Below are positions 45,785-56,578 of a stretch of DNA of 64,000 nucleotides, piece after piece. The stretch is taken from assembly GCA_036971715.1 (NCBI GenBank), contig JAVHJL010000002.1, positions 94,501 through 158,500 of the forward strand. The letters run 5' to 3'. This DNA is from Arthrobotrys musiformis (taxonomy: Eukaryota; Ascomycota; Orbiliomycetes; Orbiliales; Orbiliaceae). The notes under the pieces were generated by a model that was not told the origin of the DNA, did no database searches, and worked only from the letters and a program-made list of their open reading frames with translations. Within the stretch, counting starts at the first letter, position 1, and each line of letters starts with the position of its first letter. A program made the position numbers and the translations under genes.

Positions 45785-47204
45785 CTTGACGGGTCGAGGC
45801 TGGTCGTATTATGGAATCTTAGTGTATATAATTACTAAAGGAATTGATAGAGTATGATCGATTGGGGAGAATGTTGCGTTCTTGTCTAAGTATCCTGGTG
45901 GAAGAAGCGGGCTCCCAGCTTATATACTGGCGGTTGGAAGCATATCTATGCAACTTCGCCACTACAATTTATCCTTCACGGACCCTCACATAACGCTTTC
46001 AGGGGATTAAACCAGCAATGGCACAACTGTGGACTGGGATGTGAATGGATGTTTATGCGTAGCTCCTTAATCATGCCGGAACTACTTCCGTTAACGCCTC
46101 AGACCACTAACAATGTGATCCTGGATAGGATCGAAAGGTCTTGTCTCGCTAGATTCTGCCTTGCACTTCGTCGAATGCTGCTGATAGCCAGATGATCTGA
46201 GCTAATGATACCATCAAACACTATCCCAAGCTTCTGTATCATAAACTGCTCGGATCATTTTGCCACTCGACATTATCCTGTGCCGCTGTTAATGCTGGTT
46301 GCCTGATCTTGAAGTTATGCATAAGCAGTCCGGATGCATGCCGGATATGGGCCTTCCGCGGGTCCAGTAGGCTGTACATGCACAGCTCTGTTTTCAATTA
46401 TGTCGGGCGTACGTCAATACGATCAGTGATTTTAGCAATGCCTCAAGGGCATCTCCTAGAAGCTAATGCGTGGCCCTCGAACCTCCTAGTTACAAAAGAT
46501 TTCGCAGAGACTGTTGATCAAAATTTCGACGAAGATATGAATGACCATTTAGGGCCGGTTTGATGGCTTTTCTCACTTGAAGGAAGATTGGAGATCATCT
46601 TAATTTGCCCATGAGAAGCGAATGCATTAATGAAAGCTTTTAGGAAATCTTCCGTCTCAAGCCTTTATTGCTATGTATTAAGGATCTTTAGAAATATGCA
46701 GACTTTTAGGTATCTAGATGTCTACACTGTTTCAAAGATACAGAAACATTATATGGAGTATATACAGCCTCAAGACTCTTTTTAGATATATTTGTTGGTC
46801 AGTTGATCAGGAGGTTTGTGAGTTTTTCGGCATCTATTATAATCAGCTACAAGATAGTATCGAAAGAGGGAACAATGGATGGGTATTTCGGGCTACTTGG
46901 GAAGCCTTAGGCCAGGGGGTTCTCAATATAGCGACTTTTATGGGGCCATACTCACATAGTCTTATACTGGTGATGATGCTAGAACCGCGGATTCCTACGA
47001 TTTTGGCCATTAAAATAACCTTTCTTTAAATCGAGGAGATATTTGGGCTTTTTGTATCAGTTGGGCTTTTACTGCTGAACTAATTGGTTGTCGCTCACAC
47101 TACAGAAGCCCAAAAATTCCTGCAAGTGAAAGTGATGTACTCGTAAAATACCCCGGTCATTTTCAGCTCTTCGACGCTAAATATTCTAAATGGGTGGAGT
47201 CTCG
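45785..47204. other. No supported gene
   Basis: The ORFs at 46309-46563 and 46718-47029 have no recognised motif. The second (VCEFFGIYYNQLQDSIERGN) is protein-like but unassigned. Confidence 0.35.
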
Positions 47205-47534
47205 TCACATGAGTTCGGAGAATATTGGCATAATACTTACTGTGGATTTCCCTTCGCCCATATTGGGCTGCATTACTGCATTGCTATCTTTACCGTCGTT
47301 TATCATGGATAATCCGATACTTGCTTGGATAGGTCTGATCAGCATTTCCGAGTCGAGCTCTAACAAAAGCCAGTCAATATATTCTTCCGCGTTTTCGTTC
47401 TGCCGCCCTGCGTTCCGTACCTCGTTATCGAACCCCCGGACATATCCTTGATACACAAAGTCAGCAAGGCGACCCGGCGTCCCCATGTTCCAAAGCAATG
47501 TTGGCTCCTTCTCATTCGCGGGGAAGCCGGGCAT
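47205..47534 (-). pseudogene. DUF3638-type giant protein, internal fragment
   Basis: Minus frame of about 110 codons: EPTLLWNMGTPGRLADFVYQ, GYVRGFDNEVRNAGRQNENA, EEYIDWLLLELDSEMLIRPI and NAVMQPNMGEGKSTV. This is the conserved core of the very large (about 3000-residue) fungal proteins with a DUF3638 domain, annotated as putative ubiquitin hydrolases, including their NMGEGKS P-loop-like box. Similarity ends abruptly after the P-loop (frame shift into IMPIFSELM), and no other part of the giant protein is found nearby. It is a stranded fragment, presumably moved by duplication or transposition. Confidence 0.7.
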
Positions 47535-47664
47535 AAAACTCCTGGATATCCCCTTCAGGTCAAATATTTTCGTGTCGACAATGCCTCCTTTCCATCACAA
47601 AATTTGCACGACATATAACCCCCCCTTCTCACACCATCTTGCTCTCCCACATGTAACGAGGATA
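47535..47664. other. Spacer
   Basis: No feature recognised between the DUF3638 relic and the dispersed repeat. Confidence 0.3.
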
Positions 47665-49450
47665 TAACATAATGAGCTGAGGGCGGAAATACGAGCAGCT
47701 AGTGGGGCATGAGAATGACAGTGGAGGCTATACTGTTAGATGAATACCACAAGAACAACACAAAGAAACCCGCCCAGAATAAGAATGCACCCAGTTCTGT
47801 ACCTTTTGTAATTTTGATGTAAGAGTTGGGAGGAGTTTTTTAGGCTGCCATGGGAGTTACAGGGGTCTTTTTAGACATCAATTTAACCATTTCGACTACC
47901 TACCAATTAAGGCCCCTTTCAAAAATGTACCAGTCTCAAGTTAAGGCTGGGGCCTTAATTGTGTTCTCACGTCCTATTTTGTCTGGTACTTATGTTCGTC
48001 CCGCCTTTTGTTTCTGTGAAGGCTTTGCTCGTCACAAAGCCACACAGAAATGTGTAGTTAACCAGAAGTATGTTGCTGCAGCATTTGTTTCTGTTAGCAT
48101 TCACAGATTCACAGATCAGCTGAGCAATAACATATCTGATACAGAATTCTTTCCTTTGTCGCGCCCAAATGTAACAGAAACAAAACAGAACGCAACACAG
48201 TGGTCTTGTGCCTAGACCACCAGAGCTTGCAAAGAAGCAAGGAACGCTGTTTACAGTATAAGGTGCTATAACACAATGAATAGAATTCCTGCTCATAAAA
48301 CACTCTCAATGAAACAAAATAGGTGGGTTCTAACTAGTAGCATCTAATATGGCTATACAGTTTTCATTTACCCGTTCGAGATTGGGTATGGATCAAATCC
48401 CTGGCTCACAATTACAGCTTTCACGAATACTAACTATATCGCGGATGTTAAGGAACTTAGTTTGGGGATTGTCGCTTGCGTCCTTCCTGGCACAATAGAA
48501 TCACATGTGGCTGGGCCGCTGTGATTAAAACATGCGAGTCTGTCATTGTTCAGTAGTCTTGCACAGACCTGGCGTCTAGGGATATTGACACATATCCAGA
48601 ACTAAAACCCGGCCGAGCGAATAAATTCCTGCCAACAGAACCCCCTTAGCAAAGGGACTCATAACAGATCATGCAAACAGAACAAACGACATAAATAAAA
48701 CTCTTCTTTGTGTGTAGCTCAAATCCTTGTCGTTGAGACAAGATGAGACCCTGTCTCATTCTATTTCCCCAAAATACAATGCACTAGTAGGCGAATAATT
48801 AGACTTTCAAAAATATTTCCTAACAGAAACCTGACAATAGAAAACAAATAACCTTCTGACACTTTTACACCTATGTTGTCCGAATAACAGTCTGTTCATA
48901 TAACAGAACGCTGTTCGGCTCCAAAAATGGCAAGAATATTACTGGTAAAGAGGAAAAGAGCAGCATGTATTACTTGTAAATATTTGTGCATTTTCTGTTT
49001 TCTTTTAAACAGCTTGGAACCGTACAAAAACAATACCAAATATAATAAATTAATTTATATCACCAGATTAACAATACAATGAAGATAAGTTTAACGAAGT
49101 TATATTAATTGATGAGTTTAAAACAAAAATCAAAGCAGCTGGCTATACTATACAAATGACCGTCAGAAATATCTATCTTAGAAACCTGAAAGTATTAGAT
49201 TTATTCCCGGATCAGGAGTTTTACCGAAGCCAGTAGCTAATTACATAAGCCATCGAATGCATATTACGCTAGCCACACCCTACTGTGCTTGGACGAAAAG
49301 CCATAAAAGCAATACAATAGCACCAGACTCTAAAAAGTCTATACCCAATTTGTACCCTACATCTCCTATGCATTAATTCATATCGCTATAAAGCCAAGTT
49401 TGTTGCAAGGATTCAATTACATCTCTATTAACTAGCCTATTAACAGAACA
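47665..49450 (+). repeat. Dispersed repeat, copy B
   Basis: Contains segment 2 (47665-47815, ATAATGAGCTGAGGGCGGAA through CACCCAGTTCTGTACC), directly followed by segment 1 (47815-48230, GGAGTTTTTTAGGCTGCCAT through CTTGTGCCTAGACC), and segment 2 again near 49270-49380 (AGCACCAGACTC..CCCAATTTGTACCCTAC). Copy A has one of each, so copy B looks like a partial tandem duplication. Within it, 49195-49260 (TCAGGAGTTTTACCGAAGCC.. TAATTACATAAG) recurs at about 58885-58965. No intact ORF; element class unknown. Confidence 0.55.
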
Positions 49451-50165
49451 GAACAGATCACCTGGCACAAGGCATTAATTGGGACCCTCCTTTTTGGTAT
49501 CCATTGTTCGCAGTAGGAAACACTCTCTCGTCTTAGTAGTATGTTATATTGGGGTGACGAAGGAGGGAGTTGTGGCCGGTGTGTTGTCAGTTAGCTGCTG
49601 CATGGGGCAAAAACATCTAACATTATTTTGTAATTGTTTATAGATATAATACTTATAGCTAATATAATTCTGGTTAACATATTTTTGTGTAAATTAGTAA
49701 AAAAAAAGGCCTTTACAAAAACAAAAAAAGAGGATAAAAATGAGTAGTATATAAAAAAGGATCCGAAAGGGCTAAACTCAGAAGAAAAAAAAATCAAAGA
49801 TCCTTACCAAAATGGGGTAGCATTGTTTTATGATTGATAACGGAAACATCCAACATCTGGCTAACATACTTCTATAAGACAAAGAGGAACACACCCTTTC
49901 GCAAAAACACATTTTACTTTGCCTTATGGGTTAGTGGGCACGTGGTGGGTTCTATTCAGGTCTTAAGTCTATAAAAGACAAGTTGATGATCCTGATAGGC
50001 AAACTTGCGAGAAATTATAAGTTTAGAATCTAATTTCACAGGGTATATTGTTAGAGGAGAATTTAGAATAGGATAGATGTACTATGAATTGTAAGGTATA
50101 GGAAATATCCTTCCGCTCTTTACTTAGAATGATGTAAATACCTACACCGACTTGTCTGCTCGAAA
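49451..50165. other. No supported gene
   Basis: Short ORFs only; the minus ORF at 49591-49797 is Phe/Ser-rich AT-driven noise. Confidence 0.35.
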
Positions 50166-50560
50166 TTATTTTGATAGATTCATCTTCTCAGTAAGAGTAC
50201 GCAGATGTTTAGCTGTGGCAAGCGTTGACGGGTGGTCTTTGCCCAAGGCCTTCTCTTTGCCAGCAAGTGCTCGCTCGTACCACTGCATGGCCTCGTCGTA
50301 TTTGCCTTGGTTGGAGAAGACTAAAGCGATGTTGTGGATGTGATCAAATAGCATTTGACTTTCGGACCCTTGCTCTTCGTGCAGGCGGAATCTAGAGAAA
50401 CCAAGTTTTGAATATCGATGAACATACTCCAGATGGGATGTAACCCTCCTCTCCTCTCGAGATTCCCATTTGCAGCATTGTGATAGCATCAGTCAACTCC
50501 TCCGGGAGCGCGCATATCCAAGCTACCATATACTCATCATAAGTGTAGTGCACAGACATC
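50166..50560 (-). pseudogene. PNP_UDP–TPR relic with central deletion
   Basis: Reading leftward, the minus strand begins DEYMVAWICALPEELTDAIT followed by ML, a PNP_UDP N-terminal signature (usual YTVGWICALPxELxA). About 100 bp further the frame changes to HIHNIALVFSNQGKYDEAMQ, WYERALAGKEKALGKDHPST and LATAKHLRTL. This is a kinesin-light-chain-type TPR as found at the C-terminus of fungal PNP_UDP–NB-ARC–TPR proteins. The phosphorylase body and the nucleotide-binding domain are absent, so a large internal deletion has brought head and tail together. Non-functional. Confidence 0.6.
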
Positions 50561-51167
50561 GCAATTTCAACTGTCTTTGTTCTACTTTGTGTGTAACAGA
50601 TATATAAACCCTAATTAAAGTAAAAAATATTAGTTTGCTACGCTTACTTTTTGTTCAATAGTTTAAAAATGAATCGGAAGTTATGAGGGATAGAAAAGGC
50701 GAAAAATACGAGGCCGGCGTATTTTAGCTGCTGTGACCGCTGAAACGATACGCGCTCATTTTGCATATTGCATTTACGTGCAGTTGTACCCTTCGCTGTG
50801 CTCCCTCTTTCTCGGCAATGCATAGCATGCATGGAATGCCCTGCAGCTGGCGAGTTCTTCCAGATACGCCTTCAATTCATTGCCTGTCTTCCCTTGTCTC
50901 TTTGAATTAGAACAGCTCCGCTGTATTATCCTGTTTGGGCCCGGTGAAGGAAGTCTACTTTGATGCTACTCCTTCGCATGCAATTATCGCACAGTTATTA
51001 ACAGGTTACTTTTCCCGAAATCTTCGATTACGGATAAGCAGACCTCATCATAAGAATCGCAAAGGCTGATAAGGGGCGTATGACTGTTATTCTACAGCAG
51101 TTTATCTGGACTTAATTAAAGTATACAGCTAGCTATAAGTTCTGTGCGGATTTACTTTGGTTAAAGG
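50561..51167. other. No supported gene
   Basis: Intergenic between two minus-strand PNP_UDP relics; the short minus ORF at 50644-50832 has no motif. Confidence 0.35.
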
Positions 51168-51692
51168 AATGATTGATTTTTCTGGGCAGCGTCGGATATT
51201 TTCTTGCGTAGCTCTGCCTGGTTCTCGGCTTTGATAGATGCTACCGCGCTCAACAGAATAACCGGAGGCGCGTTCGGCGAACCAGTTCGCAGGAATTCTC
51301 TATTTACCATTGCTTTCCCGAAATCGTATTGAACGACACCTCCAGGTACACCCGTCGGTTGAACTAATTACACCGAGGCGAATATCGTTGTTCTCGCTAG
51401 GCGCCCCTCCTCCGACGCCGACCATCAAACCAAATCTTAGCCTTGAGAAGGTTGAGCGCATGTAGGCGGCTACGATACCGGCTCGGGTTACCCCGTACCG
51501 TCCCTCCGGAAGCCACGAAATCACGACATTATGCCTGCCTATTCTGCCAAACTTGTAGAGGCTGGTATCTCCATCAGTAACATCGAGCCGCAAATAGGTT
51601 TCATCAAGGGTCGCAAGCACGGCGGCCAATTCTACCGAGATAGCGCATATCCAACCAACAGAGTAGTCGCTTTTTCTTAGTTCGGTTGCCAT
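51168..51692 (-). pseudogene. PNP_UDP domain relic, frameshifted and truncated
   Basis: Starts cleanly at the ATG at 51692: MATELRKSDYSVGWICAISV, ELAAVLATLDETYLRLD, LYKFGRIGRHNVVISWLPEG, RYGVTRAGIVAAYMRSTF, LRFGLMVGVGGGAPSENNDI. After RLG a one-base shift near 51365 sends the frame to a stop at 51300; the neighbouring frame continues the domain as QPTGVPGGVVQYDFGKAMVN, REFLRTGSPNAPP, LLSAVASIKAENQAELRKK. It ends near 51168 without the EMEAAG active-site segment, NACHT or repeats. It is the best preserved of the dead PNP heads and may be an abandoned duplicate of the 53-56 kb gene. Confidence 0.7.
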
Positions 51693-51984
51693 AGTTAGCG
51701 TGCCGGATTTTTCGAAAGATATACCAAAGTCTAGCTAGTATTGCTTGTTTATCTTCGACCTGAGCGGGGTCCCTACCCCCGCTGAATAGAAAGCTTTGAA
51801 TTTCGTACAAGGCTGATATTTCAGCCACTCCGCGAAGGATGCTCAGATGCATAGTTGGCCGCACAGCAGAGGCCGCTACAGAAGCGAGAGCCGAGGTCGA
51901 TCTTCTGAGGTTGGTACCATCCTTTATTTTGACAACTCAATTGCGGGGTTTGAATACTAGCCCGCGCTGCTAATACACATTCAA
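51693..51984. other. Upstream flank of the PNP_UDP relic
   Basis: The minus ORF at 51604-51864 overlaps the relic start and has no motif; treated as non-coding. Confidence 0.35.
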
Positions 51985-52660
51985 TTGCTGGTGGACTGAA
52001 GCTGAGCCATCAAACGGTCAGTACCATACTGAAACGCCAGAAGTTCAAAAAGTTGAAGCCAACGCGTAAGCCTGGGCTTACTGCTGCTATGAGGCAGGCT
52101 CGGCTTCAGTTTGCGTTGCAACACGAAGATTGGACGCTGGAGGATTGGAAGCGGGTTATCTAGAGCGATGAAACCAGTGTTGTTCTTGGGCAGCGGCGTG
52201 GAAGTTACCGCCTGTGGAGGTGCCCGGAAGAGCGTGAATTCATGTTCTGGGGATGCTATACGTGGAATGCGGTGGGACCATGTCATATTTGGGAGTTAGA
52301 GACAAAACAAAAGAAGTAAGCAGATATCACAATTATTGCAATGAACAAAGCAGCCGAATCAACTGCCAGGGAAGAATGGGAGTTAATAACAGCTTTCGCA
52401 CTAGCCTTAGGAGTAAACCTGGACGCAAATCTGAATGGAAATTTATTAAGCGCAATGGCGCACTAGTTCGGGATAATAACAAAGGAATTTGGTTTCGTCA
52501 CTCCGGGTGGCCCGCTTCCGATCTTCCATCAGTCCTTGTGTTTCAGCGCGAACTGGAGGCGTGACTACCTCATAGCAGCGGTAAATCCAGGTTTTCGGGT
52601 GGGTTTCGGGTGGGTTTCAGATTCCTAAACTTCTGGCGCTTCAGTGTACGGCTGATTGTC
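51985..52660 (+). pseudogene. Tc1/mariner transposase catalytic-domain remnant
   Basis: Plus strand reads LSHQTVSTILKRQKFKKLKP, KPGLTAAMRQARLQFALQHE, DWTLEDWKRVI then a stop (TAG at 52161 in place of the usual Trp) and SDETSVVLGQRRGSYRLWR. The next frame carries EFMFWGCYTWNAVGPCHIW, and later ESTAREEWELITAFALALG. The order (HTH end, WT.EDWK.VIWSDE, RRG..R.WR, FMFWGCF...GPCH) is that of fungal Tc1/mariner transposases, with SDE carrying the first catalytic Asp. Several stops and shifts make it inactive. The N-terminal DNA-binding part is missing on this side; a matching N-terminal piece lies just downstream on the other strand. Confidence 0.7.
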
Positions 52661-52960
52661 TAGCAATTGAGCGTGCGTTTGCTGCCCAGCCTAACTTGTT
52701 CTTGCCCATAGACTGCTGTTTGTTAATAACATACTCCATTGTAAGTGTAGTGTAATCGCTAGAATTATAACCACACTCCTTAACCTTGTGTATAAATCCA
52801 ATAATAGAGTTGTGAGTAGTCCCAAACCTAGCAACAACATCTACTTGCTTGCCTCCCAACCCACCAACGTCTATGTATGAATTCGTTCGCATGGAGTAGT
52901 AATCCGCCGCTCGGTAGCTTTAGTAGCGGTAGTAGCAGCTTTTGGAGGCATGGAAGTGGC
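52641..52960 (-). pseudogene. Tc1/mariner transposase N-terminal remnant, inverted
   Basis: The minus strand starts near 52950 with MPPKAATTATATKATERRI and TTPCERIHT, then shifts to VGGLGGKQVDVVARFGTTHN and SIIGFIHKVKECGYN, which fits the helix-turn-helix arrangement of Tc1/mariner N-termini. It shares the TPCER block and Thr/Ala-rich lead with the relic at 18320-18490. It faces the catalytic remnant at 51985-52660 tail to tail, so an inversion or two separate insertions must have occurred. Confidence 0.55.
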
Positions 52961-53290
52961 AGTAGCGGTGGTAGTCCAGCGCGGCGCTGTTTTTGGCAAC
53001 AGTGCTTCCGGGGCGACCAGTCCGCCAAGATGTGTTAAAAACCAAAATGCAACGAGTCACATGTAACTAACTCTACAGCCTACTAGATGAGTGATGTAGT
53101 ATTTCTAACGGGATTTCTCCAACAACCATTCTCATATATCGCTGCCTCGTTACACACTTTATTAAAGCCTTGAAACTTCTATATGCGACTTATAAATCAC
53201 ATATCTAAGAGAATTTCCAAGTGGCAAGTACAATAAATAATCATTGGGAAGTGATATGCATCTGCGGGAGGAGATTTGTGAAAATCACTC
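52961..53290. other. 3' flank of the PNP–NACHT–ANK gene
   Basis: No gene seen; contains the presumed transcript end of the minus-strand NLR gene. Confidence 0.35.
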
Positions 53291-56200
53291 CTAAGTCTGG
53301 CTCGAAGAAACGCCCTTGTCCACTAGTAGCCTCACTATCCCCTCGTGCCCCCGCTCTACAGCCGCTAATAGCGGTGTGTCACCGTTGTTAGCCTTAGCCT
53401 CCAGGTCAGCGCCTCTGTCCACCAGCAACCTCACCACCCCCTCGTGCCCCTGCCATGCAGTCACCAATAGCGGTGTGTCACCGTCGTCATTCTTAGCCTC
53501 CAGGTCAGCGCCTCTGTCCACCAGCAGCCTCACCACCCCCTCGTGCCCCAGCTCTGCAGCCAGCCATAGCGGTGTCTGGCCGTAGCCGTCCTTAGCCTCC
53601 AGGTCAGCGCCTTTATCTGCTAGCAGCCTCACCACCCCCTCGTGCCCCTGATTTACAGCCGCTAATAGCGGTGTGCGGCGGCCGTAGCCGCCTTTAGCCT
53701 CCAGGTCAGCGCCTCTGTCCACCAGCAGCCTCGCCACCCCCTCGTGCCCCTGCTCTGCAGCCGCCAATAGCGGTGCGCGGCGGCCGTAGCCGCCTTTAGC
53801 CTCCAGGTCAACGCCTTTGTCTGCTAGCAGCCTCACCACCCCCTCGTGCCCCTGCTCTACAGCCGCCAATAGCGGTGTGCGGCGGCCGTAGCCGCCTTTA
53901 GCCTCCAGGTCAGCGCCTCTGTCCACCAACAGCCTCGCCACCTCCTCGTGCCCCTGCTCTGCAGCCAGCCATAGCGGTGTCTGGCCGTAGCCGTCCTTAA
54001 CCTCCATGTCAGCGCCTTCGTCCAGCATGACTCCCATGGATTTCTGTAATCCGAAATATGCTGCGAGGTGCACTCCTGTCATCTGCTTCGGAAACCCCTG
54101 ACTATAACCTGAGTAGCCTCTACGTACTAACATAGCCTGGCTGCAAGCCAACGCTGCAGTCTCGTTCTTAAGCAGATCTAAGACCAGCCCTTTTTCAACT
54201 GAAGATCTGCGAGCGTGATGTCCCCAGTTCCGTGCTGCATAGTCATACAAAGCATTCGCTTGTAATTTCGCCTCAAAATCTTCATCGGTTAGACTCACAC
54301 CTGATTTAAAGCAGTCATACAATAGATAAGTAACACATCTCTCCGTAATATCGGTGTGAGCATTAGGAAACCACTTCTCCCAGGTCCGTTGGAAGTATTC
54401 TTGCGTTGTATAGTGGATTAATCGAGTGATATTACTTTCTTCATCGACCGTGACTAATCCAGCACAGAGAGAGATGATATCTTTAATCTCTGGGAGGTTA
54501 TCTTCGTCAAAGTTAGGTTCGCCGACTTCCACTGCCAGTGCATGCTGAAGTTCCGACGTAGTAAGCGGTCTCTTTGCGCAGGCGATCCACGATAGAACCT
54601 GGTGTGCCTGACTTCTTGATTCCGAGTCGAGATTGTCGATTCTCTTCATAGCATTTTCGTATGCACTATCATACGCCGCGTCTCCCGTCGGAAGGGTATT
54701 CAACGTATTTTTGATTTTTTTGAGTGAGTTTTTATGCCGTATTGATTCAAAATGAAGCTGTGCGAGGAGAAACCTATTCAGAAGTTAATTGGTGGGCCTG
54801 CTATACAACAAGACAAGACGAGAGCTTACATCCCACGAACCCTTTCTGTAATCTTTGTCGTAATATCTTCACGGTGTTTCAGTAATATGGCCTTTTCTGA
54901 TTGTGATATCTGGCCGTCCAAATAACTCCGCACGTCGTCATCATGGGCAAGGATCTCAAGTCGTATGCTGTCCCCAAATCTATCTGTGATCTCTGGTATG
55001 AATCTAGAAGTGGCAAAGATATTTGTGCCGCATTTAGCGTGGAGCTGGAAAAGCTCCGTGAGAAGTTTCGCCCGACAATTATTTGATGCCTGACATTCAT
55101 CAAGTGCGTCAACAATTATGAATACTCTTGAATATAAAGACGCCACGGATTTGAGGGTTTCAACGATATCACCGAGCGATGGTCGTGTTCGTTTGGCGCT
55201 GTGTTGATCGTATAGTTTTTTCACATTTTCTGGGAGAAAATTCTGGTTCTGCGCTAGTTGTTTGAGCAGACTCGCTAACAGGCTATCAAGGTTTTGCTCG
55301 ATTTTCCGTTTAAAGTTGCAATAGATAAATGCGATGCCAACTGTTAAGTCGTTGGAAAATTGGGTTATTAGGTGGTCGGTGACAATTGATGTAATGATCG
55401 TTTTCCCTGCTCCGGGAATGCCTGGGCAAAATAATATTTGCTTGCTTGCGTTTACCCAAGTTTGGTACTCAGTAGAGTCTAGTAGCCATTGGCCACTTTC
55501 AGGCTGTCGCCTGCTGAGGAAGTCGCTATGCTGGGGGCCGTAGTCGATTGGAGTAAGCCAATCGAGGACCTTAAGGTCCTCGTCTCTGTCCAACCTGTGC
55601 CTTATTGTCGAGATTTCACCAAAAACTACAGATTTTAGAAACTCGTGACTATTCGATGGAAAAAGATTTGAGAATTAACTAACCCTGGCCGAGTAGATCC
55701 TTTACGGGGCGTTCTCTATCAATTTCAATCGGTTGTATAGATTCCAGAAGTTCCTTTGCATACGCTGCAGCCACGGCCGCTGCATATTTCTGCCAATCGT
55801 CGTTCTTTTGGGAGTCGGCATAATCGCAGATGCCTCGAATAACGATGTACGGGAAGCTCGTCAGCCCCGCCGCCTCCATTTCGAAGCACAATATATCCCC
55901 ACCGAGATCCCTGTTGAGTTCATCACGAAAATCGGCATTTTTAATTACTTGGTTGCCGGACGCGATTAGACCGTAATGAACGCGGGCATCTCCAGTTTTC
56001 TCCTCTGAGTTTTGAATGTAGCCCAAAGGGTCTTGAAGAGAGTCGGCCGATGTGTACTTTGGCGCTAAGTTCGGGTACTTTTCCCCCAGATTGTCCAGAT
56101 ACTGAAGTATCTTTGTTCCATACATTTCATGCTGGGTCTCCAATTTTGATATTGCTGTCAGCAGTGCAGTTGAGAGGTTGTTCCGTTTGCCAGTCCGTTG

Positions 56201-56578
56201 AAATTTGCCATCCGCTACCACCTTGCCGAAATCCCACTGGATCCACTCCGTACTGACCACAACATCGCCAAGTCTAACCTTGGGTGGAATACCACCACCA
56301 ATGCCAACCATAAGGCCGATCTTAATCGGAAAGGTGTTAAGCATCTGGGTTGCGACCCTCGCCGCCGCATTGGTGCCAACCGCATGTTTCGGCAAACAGG
56401 CTATAACCACGTTGTGATTGCGGATAGATCCCAGAGTATATGTGTTTTCATCAGTTGCTGGCTTAGGGAGATCCGGGTGTATTTCATCTAGCATCGCTCT
56501 TGCCGCAGTTTGTTCCTTTGGCAATGCGCAGATCCACCCCACAGTGTATTCATTATGAGATCTTGGATTGGTGGCCAT
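53291..56578 (-). CDS. PNP_UDP–NACHT–ankyrin STAND/NLR protein
   Basis: Three exons on the minus strand: 56578-55684, 55625-54830 and 54773-53291, joined by introns of 58 bp (GTTAGT...CTGTAG) and 56 bp (GTAAGC...GAATAG). Both junctions restore family-typical sequence (GQ|VFGEISTIRHRLD and VRG|MFLLAQLHFESI). Product about 1057 residues. Residues 1-290 are a PNP_UDP domain: EYTVGWICALPKEQTAA, IRNHNVVIACLP, LMVGIGGGIP, CFEMEAAG and IRGICDYADSQKNDDW, all key blocks present. NACHT: Walker A GIPGAGKT (367-374), Walker B FIIVDALDEC (about 467-476), followed by GMFLLAQLH and the winged-helix-like segment. The C-terminus has about eight ankyrin repeats. Such proteins are cytosolic sensors in fungal non-self recognition; in some families the PNP domain consumes nucleotides on activation. 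Everything needed appears intact. Confidence 0.9.
53300..54100 (-). repeat. About eight ankyrin repeats, some 34 residues long
   Basis: Units follow (D/Q)TPLLAAxxxGHEGVVRLLVDRGADLEAK. Four consecutive units end GGYGR, giving 34 residues instead of 33 through an extra Arg codon; the later units end in GYG, DDG or NNG and are 33 long. DNA identity between units is high, so they arose by recent internal duplication. The first unit (TGVHLAAYFGLQKSMGVMLD) is divergent. The plus ORF at 53316-53585 is its shadow. Confidence 0.85.

Noticed and set aside
53316..53585. Plus-strand Ser/Thr/Pro-rich ORF opposite the ankyrin repeats
   Set aside because: Periodic antisense shadow of the 99-102-bp ankyrin unit.
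54826..55593. NACHT frame and ankyrin frame as independent genes
   Set aside because: Both lack proper starts; two short GT-AG introns join them to the PNP_UDP exon with correct phase and conserved junction residues.
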